Shown here: positions 25,917 through 35,197 of the stretch, piece after piece | How positions within the stretch are numbered: the first letter of the stretch is position 1 | Layout: each line of letters begins with the position of its first letter | Assembly (NCBI GenBank): GCA_000023405.1 | Contig: CP001643.1 | Location: 2,542,001-2,606,000 of the forward strand | Length of the DNA: 64,000 nt | Origin: Brachybacterium faecium DSM 4810 | GTDB lineage: Bacteria > Actinomycetota > Actinomycetes > Actinomycetales > Dermabacteraceae | Direction: 5' to 3' | The notes under the pieces: generated by a model | The model's input: the letters and a program-made list of their open reading frames with translations, nothing else | Databases searched by the model: none | What the model was told of the DNA's origin: nothing | Made by a program: the position numbers and the translations under genes

Positions 25917-27830
25917 TCATGAGGCGACCTTCCGTGTGCGCGAGGCACGGAGGCCATTGAGGATGACAATGACCTCGGCGATCTCGTGGACGAGGACGAC
26001 CGCCGCGAGTCCGAGAACACCGAAGAGCGCCAGCGGCAGCAATACCGCGATGATGAGCAACGACAGGAGGATGTTCTGGTTGATGATTCGTCGTCCCCGT
26101 AGTGCGTGATCGAACGCGCGGGGAATGAGGCGAAGATCATGGCCTGTGAAGGCAACATCGGCAGACTCGATCGCGGCATCCGATCCGGTCGCGCCCATCG
26201 CGATACCGATGTCGGAGGCGGCCAGCGCCGGGGCGTCGTTGATGCCGTCGCCGATCATCGCGACCGAGCCGTTCCTGGTCAGCTCGGCGATCGCGGCAGC
26301 CTTGTCCTCGGGGCGCAGCTCGGCGCGCACATCCTCGATACCGGCCTGTTTTGCCAGCGCCCTTGCGGTGCGGGCGTTGTCTCCGGTGAGCATGGTCACC
26401 TCGAAGCCTTGGGCAGCGAGGGTGCTCACGACTTCGGGGACCTCGGGGCGCAGCTCGTCACGCACGCCGATCGCGGCGACCGCCTTCCCCTCGCGGTGCA
26501 CGACCACGACGGTCATGCCCTGCTCCTCTAGGCTCGCGACCTGGTCGCCGAACTGACCGGCGTCGAGCCAGCGGGGGTTGCCGACAGTGATCCGCGCCCC
26601 GTCCAGAGTCCCTTCGATGCCGTGCCCGGCCTGCTCGGTCACGCCGCCGGCTGCGGGGGCACCGGGGGCGGCGGCGGTGATCGCGGCAGCCAGGGGGTGG
26701 GTGCTGTGCTGCTCCAGCGCAGCTGCCCAGGCAAGTGCCTGGGCCTCCGCGACGCCGTCGACGGTGAGGACCGCGGTAACGGCGGGCTCGTTGCGGGTGA
26801 GGGTGCCGGTCTTGTCGACGGCGACGTGGCGGATCGTACCGAACCGCTCGAACACCGCGCCGGACTTGATGATCACGCCGAACTTGCTCGCCGAACCGAT
26901 CGCCGCGACCACGGTGAGCGGCACCGATATCGCCAGCGCGCACGGAGAGGCCGCCACAAGCACGACGAGGGCTCGCGTGATCCACAGCTCCGGGTCGCCG
27001 AGCAGCGATCCGACCAGGGCGACCAGAGCTGCGAGGACCAGCACGCCGGGGACGAGCGGGCGGGCGATGCGGTCCGCGAGGCGGGCGCGTTCGCCCTTCT
27101 CCGCCTGCGCCTGCTCGACGAGCTCGACGATCGTCGTCAGCGAGTTGTCCGTACCTGCCGCGGTCGTCTCGACCTCCAGGACCCCGGCGGTGTTGATCGC
27201 CCCGGCCGACACTGCGTCTCCGGGCTCGACCTCGACCGGGATCGACTCACCGGTGATCGCGGAGGTGTCGAGGCTTGAGCGCCCGGACCGGACGATCCCG
27301 TCTGTCGCGATCCGCTCGCCGGGGCGCACGAGCATGATCTGGCCGATAGCGAGATCCTTCGCCGCGATCTCGACAGAGGCACCATCGCGTCGGACAGTCG
27401 CGGTGTCGGGAACGAGCTTGAGCAGCGCCCGCAGCCCGCCGCGGGCGCGGTCCATGGCCTTGTCCTCCAGCGCCTCGGCGATCGAGTAGAGGAAGGCCAG
27501 CGCGGCGGCCTCCTCGACGTAGCCGAGGATGATCGCGCCGACGGCGCTGATCGTCATCAGCAAGCCGATGCCGAGTTTGCGCTTGGTGACAAGGTTCCGG
27601 ATCGCGCCGGGCACGAACGTCGACGCGCCCAGCAGCAGGCCGACCCAGAACAGCACCAGCGCCGAGATCTCGAGGCCGGACCAATCGAAGATCAGACCGG
27701 CCAGGAACGCGACACCGGAGAAGACCGGCACCATGATCCCGCGGTCCCCCCACCAGGGCCGACCCGCTTCATCGATCTCCTCGCCCGCCGTGCTGGCCGG
27801 CTCGTGCTCGCAGGCACACGCCGCGCTCAC
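25917..27830 (-). CDS. P1B-type heavy-metal efflux ATPase (Cd/Pb/Zn/Co type)
   Basis: 637 residues with no N-terminal HMA domain but a short Cys/His tail (SAACACEHEP). TGES, the phosphorylation site DKTGTLT, HP in STHPLA, and GDGINDAPALA are all intact. The membrane metal site is SPC (AASPCALA) rather than CPC, with HEIAEV in the last segment, the pattern of the P1B-4 group. Its start overlaps cmtR by 4 bp. With a CmtR-like sensor the likely exported ion is Cd2+ or Pb2+, but P1B-4 pumps also move Co2+ and Zn2+. Confidence 0.93.
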   Translation of the reverse strand: MSAACACEHEPASTAGEEIDEAGRPWWGDRGIMVPVFSGVAFLAGLIFDWSGLEISALVLFWVGLLLGASTFVPGAIRNLVTKRKLGIGLLMTISAVGAIILGYVEEAAALAFLYSIAEALEDKAMDRARGGLRALLKLVPDTATVRRDGASVEIAAKDLAIGQIMLVRPGERIATDGIVRSGRSSLDTSAITGESIPVEVEPGDAVSAGAINTAGVLEVETTAAGTDNSLTTIVELVEQAQAEKGERARLADRIARPLVPGVLVLAALVALVGSLLGDPELWITRALVVLVAASPCALAISVPLTVVAAIGSASKFGVIIKSGAVFERFGTIRHVAVDKTGTLTRNEPAVTAVLTVDGVAEAQALAWAAALEQHSTHPLAAAITAAAPGAPAAGGVTEQAGHGIEGTLDGARITVGNPRWLDAGQFGDQVASLEEQGMTVVVVHREGKAVAAIGVRDELRPEVPEVVSTLAAQGFEVTMLTGDNARTARALAKQAGIEDVRAELRPEDKAAAIAELTRNGSVAMIGDGINDAPALAASDIGIAMGATGSDAAIESADVAFTGHDLRLIPRAFDHALRGRRIINQNILLSLLIIAVLLPLALFGVLGLAAVVLVHEIAEVIVILNGLRASRTRKVAS

Positions 27831-28186
27831 GCGTCAGCCCCCGCACCGCAGCAGCCAGGGACCATGCATGTCGAGTCCACGCAAGGCGCGCGCTCATCGA
27901 CAGCCAACGTCACATCAACCAGTGCGACGAGCGCAGCGGCGAGGTGAGGATCAGCGATCTCATAGCGGGTCTGGCGGCCCTCAGGTTCAGCGACCACAAT
28001 GCCGCAGTCACGGAGGCAGGTCAGGTGGTTCGACACATTCGAGCGCGTCAGCTCCAGCTCACGCGAGAGCACGGCCGGGTAGCTTGGGCCGCTGAGGAGA
28101 GTCATCAGGATCCGGGACCGCGTCGGGTCCGCCATCGCCCGACCGAGCCGGTTCATGACGTCAAGACGTGAAGCAATAGTCAGCAT
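27827..28186 (-). CDS. cmtR: CmtR-like ArsR/SmtB cadmium/lead sensor
   Basis: 119 residues, winged helix with LTRSNVSNHLTCLRDCG as recognition helix. Cys57, Cys61 and Cys102 fall at exactly the positions that bind Cd/Pb in mycobacterial CmtR. Extra Cys residues (CMVPGCC) end the protein. It should repress the ATPase operon until metal binds. It is translationally coupled to the ATPase and appears leaderless. Confidence 0.9.
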   Translation of the reverse strand: MLTIASRLDVMNRLGRAMADPTRSRILMTLLSGPSYPAVLSRELELTRSNVSNHLTCLRDCGIVVAEPEGRQTRYEIADPHLAAALVALVDVTLAVDERAPCVDSTCMVPGCCGAGADA

Positions 28187-28188
28187 GC

Positions 28189-28203
28189 ACTGAACTATAC
28201 AGT
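28189..28203 (-). promoter_or_regulatory. cmtR promoter and operator
   Basis: ACTGTATAGTTCAGT (minus strand) is a 4-7-4 palindrome 2 bp before the ATG. It contains the -10 box TATAGT (28194-28199), whose transcript would begin at the A of the ATG. Repressor binding here would block polymerase directly. Confidence 0.65.
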
Positions 28204-28289
28204 AAGTACTGACCAGTCTTCGACGTGGCGGCCCTCCGCATCAGACCGTAACAACAGCACACCCGACTCGCTACGTGGGCATGCAGAGG

Positions 28290-28316
28290 TTAAAGCGCAA
28301 AACGAAATTCCACCAC
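28290..28316 (-). repeat. Copy 3 of the ychF 3' end (the functional one)
   Basis: The last nine codons of ychF, VVEFRFAL-stop. After GTGGTG the codons turn A/T-rich (GAA TTT CGT TTT GCG CTT TAA), unlike the rest of the gene and unlike copy 2. This suggests the tail came in with the inserted segment. Confidence 0.85.
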
Positions 28317-29375
28317 ATCGCCGTCCTGCATCACGTACTCCTTGCCCTCCATGCGCACCCAGCCCTTGGCCTTGGCCTCGGCCATGGAACCAGCTTCCAT
28401 GAGCTGGTCGAAGGAGACGATCTCGGCCTTGATGAAGCCGCGCTCGAAGTCGGTGTGGATGACGCCGGCGGCCTGCGGTGCGGTGGCTCCCTTGGGGATG
28501 GTCCACGCGCGGGACTCCTTCGGGCCGGCCGTGAGGTAGGACTGCAGGCCCAGGGTCTCGTAGCCGACGCGAGCGAGCTGGTCCAGGCCGGACTCCTCCT
28601 GGCCGGTGCTCTCGAGCATCTCGGCGGCCTCCTCCTCGTCGAGCTCGATGAGCTCGGACTCGAACTTGGCATCGAGGAAGATCGCCTCGGCAGGGGCGAC
28701 CAGGGCGCGCATGCGCTCCTGCATCGCGGTGTCGGCGAGACCCTCCTCATCGGTGTTGAACACGTAGATGAAGGGCTTGGCCGTCATCAGCTGCAGATCG
28801 CGCAGGGCGGCGGTGTCGATCCCGGCATCCTTCGCGCCCTGGTAGAGGGTCTTGCCGGTCTCCAGCAGTGCCTTGGCCTTGTGCACGTTCTCGAGCACGG
28901 CGGCATCGAGCAGTCCGCGCTTGGTCTCCTTCTCCAGGCGCTGCATCGAGTTCTCGATGGTCTGGAGGTCGGCGAGGATCAGCTCGGTGGTGATGGTCTC
29001 CATGTCGCCGGCCGCATCCACGGACCCTTCGACGCGGGTCACGTCGGGGTCGGCGAAGGCACGGGTGACCTGGCAGATCGCTTCGGCCTCGCGGATGTTG
29101 GCGAGGAACTTGTTTCCCAGGCCCTCCCCCTCGCTGGCGCCCTTCACGATGCCGGCGATGTCCACGAAGGAGACGGTGGCCGGCAGCAGCTTCTGGCTGC
29201 CGAACACCTTCGCGAGCTCGGCCAGCCGGGGGTCCGGCAGCGGGACCACGCCGACGTTGGGGTCGATGGTCGCGAACGGGTAGTTCGCGGCGAGGACCTC
29301 CGCGCGGGTCAGGGCGTTGAAGAGGGTGGACTTGCCGACGTTGGGCAGACCGACGATTCCGATAGTAAGAGCCAC
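28290..29375 (-). CDS. ychF: YchF/OLA1-family redox-regulated ATPase
   Basis: 361 residues. P-loop GLPNVGKST, switch DIAGIVKGAS, and NTDE in place of the GTPase NKxD, which explains the ATP preference of the family; a coiled coil and C-terminal TGS domain follow. Ribosome-associated and linked to stress responses. The gene is complete, but its final codons belong to a three-copy repeat and the DNA downstream is accessory. Confidence 0.96.
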   Translation of the reverse strand: MALTIGIVGLPNVGKSTLFNALTRAEVLAANYPFATIDPNVGVVPLPDPRLAELAKVFGSQKLLPATVSFVDIAGIVKGASEGEGLGNKFLANIREAEAICQVTRAFADPDVTRVEGSVDAAGDMETITTELILADLQTIENSMQRLEKETKRGLLDAAVLENVHKAKALLETGKTLYQGAKDAGIDTAALRDLQLMTAKPFIYVFNTDEEGLADTAMQERMRALVAPAEAIFLDAKFESELIELDEEEAAEMLESTGQEESGLDQLARVGYETLGLQSYLTAGPKESRAWTIPKGATAPQAAGVIHTDFERGFIKAEIVSFDQLMEAGSMAEAKAKGWVRMEGKEYVMQDGDVVEFRFAL

Positions 29376-29436
29376 GGGAGGTGATTCTACGGGGCGACGT
29401 CGCAGCAGCGGGAGCGCAGAGGGTGAGCCTCTGGTC

Positions 29437-29883
29437 TCACCCCTTCAGAGCGTCGGGGAGCTGGGGCTCATCGGCCGTCGGCTCGCAGAAGACGGGCAGG
29501 GGCAGGCATCCCAGCGAGGAGCTCGAGATCCTCGCGTGGCGCACCACGACCAGCAGGCGGGCCCCGTCCGGCGGGGCCTGCGCGTCCCGTAACCGGGTCC
29601 CGGCTCGGTCGGCGCCCTCCGGCGCGTCCTGGGGCACGGCCCGCACCTCGAGCTCGCGCAGCGTGCAGTCGTTGCGACGATCGGCGACGAACCCTCCGCG
29701 ATCCGAGGGCTCCACGGCGCAGGTCACCGTGCGGACGGTACCCAGCGGTGCTCCGACGTCCACATCGAGCGCCTCGGCGTCCGCGCCGGAGAGCCGGGTG
29801 AACTCCTCGCTCATGAGTTCATAGCCCTGGCTCGCCTCGGCCTGGGCGGTGCGGGGCAGCAGCACCAGCGCCCGCAGGAACAT
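29437..29883 (-). CDS. Hypothetical membrane-anchored protein, start uncertain
   Basis: The conserved-looking part is about 150 residues with two Cys pairs (TCAVEP..., DCTLRE, and LGCLPLPVFCE), probably extracytoplasmic disulfides. The ATG at 29883 lies inside a membrane helix (VALLLVALLIWGAMFLRALV) encoded by the same frame further upstream, but no ATG, GTG or TTG occurs in frame before 30141, which would overlap divergent rmuC. Either the true start is unusual or a base is missing. Function unknown. Confidence 0.5.
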   Translation of the reverse strand: MFLRALVLLPRTAQAEASQGYELMSEEFTRLSGADAEALDVDVGAPLGTVRTVTCAVEPSDRGGFVADRRNDCTLRELEVRAVPQDAPEGADRAGTRLRDAQAPPDGARLLVVVRHARISSSSLGCLPLPVFCEPTADEPQLPDALKG

Positions 29884-30027
29884 CGCGCCCCAGATCAGCA
29901 GGGCGACCAGCAGCAGGGCGACGACGGCACGGGCGCGAGAGCGCCCACGGAGACTCGAGCGTCCCGCTCCCCGCCCTGCCGGGCGTGGCGGTGCTCGTCC
30001 GTCGCACCCCCGTGGTGTGCTGATCCC

Positions 30028-31242
30028 ATGAGCGGAACACAGATGCTCCTGCTGGGTCTGATCCTCGGCGCCGCGCTCGGCGCCCTGGCGAGCTGGCTGG
30101 TGATGCGCGAGCGCGCGCGGGTCGCCGAGCTGCGTCACCACTCCTCGGCGGATTCCGCCGGACAGCTGCTGCGGCTGGCCGATGAGCGCCACGAGCGGGA
30201 CGTGGCGCGCCGCGATGCCGCCGAGGAGGAGCGTGAGGCGGAGCTGCAGCGCACCCTCGCCCCGATCACAGCCACCCTCACCCAGCTCGAGCGCTCACTG
30301 GCCCGCTCCGAGGCCGCGCGGATCGATGCCGAGGGGGCGCTGCGCTCTCATCTCAGCCAGCTCGCGCAGCGCGCCCAGTCGCTCGAGACGGGCACCAGCG
30401 CGCTCACCGCCGCGCTGCGGGCGCCGACGGCGCGCGGCCGATGGGGCGAGGTGCAGCTGCGGCGGATCGTCGAGGCCGCCGGGATGCTCGAGCATGTGGA
30501 CTTCACCGAGCAGCTGCCCGGCACCCGGGCCGACGGCGAGAAGGGCCAGCGCCCTGACCTCGTCGTGCACCTGGCCGGGGACCGCCACGTGGTGATCGAT
30601 GCGAAGGCCCCGATGGACGCATACCTCGACGCGACGGAGGAGACGGACCCTGCCCGTGCCGCGGCGCGGCGGAAGGCGCATGCGAAGGCGCTGCGTCATC
30701 ACGTGGGTGTGGTCTCCTCCAAGGCATATTGGAAGGCGCTCGGGGACACTCCGGAGTTCACGGTGCTGTTCGTGCCGAGCGACGGGGTGCTCGCGGCTGC
30801 GCTGGAGACGGATCCCGAGCTCCTCGAGGACGCCTTCGCCAGGGACGTGGTGATCGCCTCGCCCGCCACGCTGGTGGCGCTGCTGCGCACCGTCGCCCAC
30901 ACCTGGCGCACGGACGCGCTGAACCGCGACGCGCGCGAGGTGCTGGACGCCGGGCGGGAGCTGCACCACCGCCTGGGCACCTTCACCGGTCACCTGGGCA
31001 AGGTGGGGCGTTCGCTGGATTCCTCGGTCGCCGCGTTCAACGAGGCCGTCGGCTCGCTGCAGTCCCGAGTCATGGTCACTGCGCGCAAGTTCGAGGAGCT
31101 GGGGCTCAGCGGCACCGGCTTGGACGAGGTCGAGCAGCTCACGCAGCGGGCACGCACCCTCGACGACGCCCAGATCGCGGACCTCGCGGGCGGGGCGCAG
31201 GCGTCACCCCCGCAGCGCCGGGGCGCACCGCGCGCCGGCTGA
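30028..31242 (+). CDS. rmuC: DNA recombination protein RmuC
   Basis: 404 residues: an N-terminal membrane anchor (about 4-24), a coiled coil (about 30-110), then the nuclease-like core with GRWGEVQLRRIVEAAGML, VIDAKAPMDAYLDA and VLFVPSDG. The core has the PD-(D/E)XK-like fold of RmuC, which limits rearrangements at inverted repeats in E. coli. Confidence 0.93.
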   Translation: MSGTQMLLLGLILGAALGALASWLVMRERARVAELRHHSSADSAGQLLRLADERHERDVARRDAAEEEREAELQRTLAPITATLTQLERSLARSEAARIDAEGALRSHLSQLAQRAQSLETGTSALTAALRAPTARGRWGEVQLRRIVEAAGMLEHVDFTEQLPGTRADGEKGQRPDLVVHLAGDRHVVIDAKAPMDAYLDATEETDPARAAARRKAHAKALRHHVGVVSSKAYWKALGDTPEFTVLFVPSDGVLAAALETDPELLEDAFARDVVIASPATLVALLRTVAHTWRTDALNRDAREVLDAGRELHHRLGTFTGHLGKVGRSLDSSVAAFNEAVGSLQSRVMVTARKFEELGLSGTGLDEVEQLTQRARTLDDAQIADLAGGAQASPPQRRGAPRAG

Positions 31243-31343
31243 GCAGCGTTCCGGGGCGAGTGCGCGCGGTCCGCACCGACGATGCGCAGCGGTGGAGCGC
31301 GGCGCGACGGCGGGCGGCGCGGGCGGGTGGGGAGCTCCCCGGC

Positions 31344-32357
31344 TCAGGACTCCGCGGTGGCGCTCTCGCCGGTGGGCTTCTTCCGGCTGTCGGTCGCGCC
31401 GCGGTTCTTCATCTCCTGGCGCAGCTCGCGCGGGAGGGAGAACATGAGGTCCTCGGTCGCGGTGCGCACCGGCTTCACGTCGCCGTAGCCGCGCTCGGCC
31501 AGCACGTTCAGCAGCTGCTGGACCAGCACGTCCGGGACCGAGGCGCCGGAGGTCACGCCCACGGTCTCGACGCCCTCGAACCACTCCTCCTGCAGCTCAT
31601 GGACCGAGTCGATGCGGTGGGACGCCTTCGCGCCGGCCTCCTTCGCGACCTCCATCAGACGCACGGAGTTCGAGGAGTTCGGGGAGCCGACCACCAGCAC
31701 CAGATCCGCGTCCGGAGCGATCTTCTTGATCGCGACCTGCCGGTTCTGGGTGGCGTAGCAGATGTCGTCGCTGGGCGGCGACTGCAGGGTGGGGAAGCGT
31801 TCGCGCAGCTTGTCGACGGTCTCCATGGTCTCGTCGACGCTGAGGGTGGTCTGCGAGAGCCAGACGACCCGCTCGGGGTCGCGCACGGTGACCTTGTGGA
31901 CGTCGTCCGGCGAGTTCACGATCTGCACGTGCTCGGGGGCCTCCCCCGCCGTGCCCTCGACCTCTTCGTGCCCTTCGTGGCCCACCAGCAGGATGTCGTA
32001 GTCCTGGCGGGCGAAGCGCACCGCCTCCTTGTGGACCTTGGTGACCAGCGGGCAGGTGGCGTCGATGGTGCGCAGGTTCCGCTCCTCGGCCATCTCGCGG
32101 ACCTTCGGGGAGATGCCGTGGGCGGAGAAGATCACCAGCGACCCCTCGGGGATCTCGTCGACCTCCTCGACGAACACGGCGCCCTTCTCCTTGAGCCGGT
32201 CGACCACGAACTTGTTGTGCACGATCTCGTGGCGGACGTAGATCGTCTCGTCGTAGTGCTCCAGGGCGCGTTCGACGGCGACCACGGCGCGATCGACTCC
32301 GGCGCAGTAGCCGCGCGGCTCGGCAAGAAGGACGGTTCCGGTGCTCACGCCTCCCAT
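31344..32357 (-). CDS. ispH: 4-hydroxy-3-methylbut-2-enyl diphosphate reductase
   Basis: 337 residues. Last step of the MEP pathway, giving IPP and DMAPP. The three Fe-S cluster cysteines lie in [14 protein letters not shown] and DDICYAT; SAHG and SSNSVRL form the substrate site. Start ATG 32357; GTG 32348, directly after GGGAGGC, is a close alternative. A C-terminal basic/Ser tail of about 20 residues is extra. Confidence 0.95.
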   Translation of the reverse strand: MGGVSTGTVLLAEPRGYCAGVDRAVVAVERALEHYDETIYVRHEIVHNKFVVDRLKEKGAVFVEEVDEIPEGSLVIFSAHGISPKVREMAEERNLRTIDATCPLVTKVHKEAVRFARQDYDILLVGHEGHEEVEGTAGEAPEHVQIVNSPDDVHKVTVRDPERVVWLSQTTLSVDETMETVDKLRERFPTLQSPPSDDICYATQNRQVAIKKIAPDADLVLVVGSPNSSNSVRLMEVAKEAGAKASHRIDSVHELQEEWFEGVETVGVTSGASVPDVLVQQLLNVLAERGYGDVKPVRTATEDLMFSLPRELRQEMKNRGATDSRKKPTGESATAES

Positions 32358-32485
32358 CGTAGGAGCGCGAGCGCGCTGGTGGGAGGCCGGTGGGGCAAGA
32401 CTCACCATCCCTCCACAGGGTCTCCTCCTCCACACCCCCGCCCCGCCGTCCGCGGGCTGTCGGCCGGTCGTGCCAGAGTGGAGCC

Positions 32486-33925
32486 ATGACGCAGACCTCC
32501 CCCGAGCCGGATGCGGGCGGCGCCGCGGTGCCGCGGCCGGCGCTGGCCCCCACCGCCGCGCAGACCACGGCGGAGAATCCGTGGCCGCTCCGCCAGCTGT
32601 CGGTGAAGGTCGGCGAGTACGTGGCGCGGATGTCGCCGCTGTGGGTCGAGGGCGAGATCGTCCAGCTCAATCGTCGCCCCGGGGCGGGGCTGAGCTTCAT
32701 GACCCTGCGGGACGTGGATGTGGACATGTCCTTCTCGGTGCCGGTCCGCGAGCACGTGCTGCGTGCGCTCCCGGTCGAGCCGGTCGCGGGGGCGCGGGTG
32801 GTCGTGCACGCCAAGCCGACGTTCTGGACCAAGCGCGGCAGCCTCCAGCTCGAGGCCGACGACATCCGCCCGGTGGGGCTCGGCGAGCTGCTGGCGCGGC
32901 TCGAGCAGCTCAAGCGGGTGCTCGCGGCGGAGGGGCTGTTCGCCTCCTCGCGCAAGCAGGCGCTGCCGTTCCTGCCGCGAGTGGTGGGGCTGATCTGCGG
33001 TCGCGAATCCGCGGCGGAGCGGGACGTGGTGGTCAACGCCCGTCGCCGCTGGCCGGCGGTCCAGTTCGAGATCCGCGAGGTCGCGGTGCAGGGGGCGCGC
33101 GCGGTGCGGGAGGTCTCCGCGGCGCTGCGCGAGCTCGACGAGCTCGCGCAGGTCGACGTCATCATCATCTCCCGCGGCGGCGGGTCCCTCGAGGATCTGC
33201 TCCCCTTCTCCGACGAGCAGCTCACGCGCCTGGTCGCGGGGGCGCGCACCCCGATCGTCTCCGCGATCGGCCACGAGGTGGACACCCCGCTGATCGACCT
33301 GGCGGCCGACGTGCGCGCCTCGACCCCCACGGACGCCGCCAAGCGGGTGGTCCCGGACATCGTCGCCGAGGTCGAGCAGCTCGATCTGGGGCGCACCCGG
33401 CTGCGGGCCGCGATCCGGGCCCGGATCGAGCGCGAGCAGTCGGCGCTGGATGCGATGCGTTCGCGGCCGGTGCTCGAGAACCCCTCGACCATCCTCGCCG
33501 GCCGTGCCGACGAGATCCGGTCCCGGATCTCGCTGGCCCGCACCCTGATCGGTTCGCGCCTGGACCGGGCGGCCGACGAGGTCGACCATCTGGGGCGCCA
33601 GGTGCGCTCCCTCAGCCCGCTGGCGACCCTCGAGCGCGGCTACGCCGTGGTCCAGGACGCGGAGGGCACCATCGTGCGCGAGCCCGAGCAGTCGACCGTC
33701 GGCCAGCCGCTGTCGGTGCGGGTGGCCGGTGGCCGCTTCGGCGTGGAGCGCACCACCGCCGATCCGTACCAGCCACCTGCCCACCCCGCTGCGCCCAGCG
33801 CCCCCGTCGCGGCCGATGCGGCCGATGCGGACGGCCCCGCCGGCCCGTCCGGTGCCGCCGACCCGGCCCGCACGACAGACCCGACCACCCCTTCTGACCC
33901 CACCACCTCGTCCGAGGAGTCCTGA
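32486..33925 (+). CDS. xseA: Exodeoxyribonuclease VII large subunit
   Basis: 479 residues: N-terminal OB fold ([12 protein letters not shown]...FMTLRD), catalytic domain with [13 protein letters not shown] and [11 protein letters not shown], then a coiled coil. The last 60 residues are a Pro/Ala/Asp/Thr-rich tail not needed for the core. ATG 32486 follows GTGGAGCC. The stop overlaps the xseB start by one base. Confidence 0.95.
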   Translation: MTQTSPEPDAGGAAVPRPALAPTAAQTTAENPWPLRQLSVKVGEYVARMSPLWVEGEIVQLNRRPGAGLSFMTLRDVDVDMSFSVPVREHVLRALPVEPVAGARVVVHAKPTFWTKRGSLQLEADDIRPVGLGELLARLEQLKRVLAAEGLFASSRKQALPFLPRVVGLICGRESAAERDVVVNARRRWPAVQFEIREVAVQGARAVREVSAALRELDELAQVDVIIISRGGGSLEDLLPFSDEQLTRLVAGARTPIVSAIGHEVDTPLIDLAADVRASTPTDAAKRVVPDIVAEVEQLDLGRTRLRAAIRARIEREQSALDAMRSRPVLENPSTILAGRADEIRSRISLARTLIGSRLDRAADEVDHLGRQVRSLSPLATLERGYAVVQDAEGTIVREPEQSTVGQPLSVRVAGGRFGVERTTADPYQPPAHPAAPSAPVAADAADADGPAGPSGAADPARTTDPTTPSDPTTSSEES

Positions 33926-34239
33926 TGAGCCCCAGCACCGACACGTCCCCCAGCCCCGCCGAGGGCGATCCCGCGGACGCCGCGACCGTCACCCCCGTGG
34001 AGGGCGAGCAGCCGCTGCCGTCCGACATCGCGGAGCTGTCCTACGAGGCGGCGCGCGATCAGCTGGTCGAGGTGGTGCGGCGCCTGGAGTCCGGACAGGG
34101 AGGCCTCGAGGACTCGATCGCGCTGTGGGAGCGCGGGGAGATGCTCGCCCGCCGCTGCCAGCAGTGGCTCGACGGCGCTCGCGAGCGACTCGACGACGCG
34201 GTGGCCGCCCGCCGCTCCGCGGACTCCGACGCCCAGTAG
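33925..34239 (+). CDS. xseB: Exodeoxyribonuclease VII small subunit
   Basis: 104 residues. [21 protein letters not shown] and [20 protein letters not shown] are the conserved XseB helices; the first 33 residues are a disordered acidic extension. Translationally coupled to xseA through a TGATG overlap. Confidence 0.93.
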   Translation: MSPSTDTSPSPAEGDPADAATVTPVEGEQPLPSDIAELSYEAARDQLVEVVRRLESGQGGLEDSIALWERGEMLARRCQQWLDGARERLDDAVAARRSADSDAQ

Positions 34240-34263
34240 CCGGCGACGCCGCAGGCCTGTCGC

Positions 34264-35004
34264 TCAGCCCAGCGAGTCGACCGCGGCCGTCGCGACCTCG
34301 TCGAGCTCGCCGCGCTCGGCCGCGCCGTGGACCACGAACCCCCAATCCTCGCCCTCGCACGCGATGCCCTGCTGCTGCGCCCCCTTCTCGCCGCCGCTCA
34401 GCGCGGTGCACTGCGCCCCGCCCAGCGCGAACTCGTCCTCGACGGTGCTCCCGGGCAGGCTGGAGGAGAGCATCGGAGCACCGAGCTCCGACTCCTGCCG
34501 CAGGGTGATCAGCTGCCCCTCCGGCGAGGAGTACTGCACGACCCACTGCGGGTTCTGCCCGTCCGCGAACCGTGCCGAGCGCTCGATCCACTCGTCCCCC
34601 AGCGCGGGAAGAGCGACGGGGAAGGGGGCGACGCCCTCGGCGCGCTCCGCGCTCGCAGCCACGTCGACCTCCGAGTTCTCCAGCCGCTCACGCTCGCCAT
34701 CGCTGCCGACGCCGAAGAACGCGATCCCCACCACGACCACCACCGCCATCGTCAGCGCGAGCGCCCACACCATGTTGCGCAGCACGGTGTTCTTCCGCGA
34801 CGGCAGCTCATAGGCGGACTTCGGCTGCGGTGCCGGCTCGGCGCGCGTCCCGGCCTCGTCGGCCGCTGCGGGCTCGCCCGATGCCGGCACCGTCGGCGCC
34901 GGCTCGACGGGCGCAGACTCGTCGGGGGGCATGGCCGAGGTCCGGTCCGTCGTCTCGGGAGTGTCCTGAGGGGCTTCGCGCATGCCCCCATTGTCGCCGC
35001 TCAT
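34264..35004 (-). CDS. DUF4245 family membrane-anchored protein
   Basis: 246 residues. About 85 disordered acidic/Pro-rich residues precede one membrane helix (about 88-110), then an extracytoplasmic domain with WVVQYSSPEGQLITLRQE and two Cys (AQCTAL, IACEGE). The actinobacterial DUF4245 family has no known function; xse genes are its usual neighbours. AAGGAGG lies 10 bases before ATG 35004; ATG 34983 is an alternative. Confidence 0.85.
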   Translation of the reverse strand: MSGDNGGMREAPQDTPETTDRTSAMPPDESAPVEPAPTVPASGEPAAADEAGTRAEPAPQPKSAYELPSRKNTVLRNMVWALALTMAVVVVVGIAFFGVGSDGERERLENSEVDVAASAERAEGVAPFPVALPALGDEWIERSARFADGQNPQWVVQYSSPEGQLITLRQESELGAPMLSSSLPGSTVEDEFALGGAQCTALSGGEKGAQQQGIACEGEDWGFVVHGAAERGELDEVATAAVDSLG

Positions 35005-35197
35005 GCCCCGGGACGCCTCCTTGCCGCGCAGCGCAGGAGCGTCGACCGCGCCACAGCGCTGCGGCATCGAGCGCGAGCCGTCCTGCCGCGCGTTCGCGCG
35101 CCTCCCCTCCCCCGTGGCCGTTCCCGGCACGTGACGAGTTCGTTCACTCCGCTCCCCTGTGTTCGCTCCGACCGTCGAAACCTGCGATGATCGAGCG

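Noticed and set aside
24489..28186. Integrase or transposase inside the ychF-linked segments
   Set aside because: All frames were read; only the nuclease-like protein, methyltransferase, ATPase and sensor are plausible genes.
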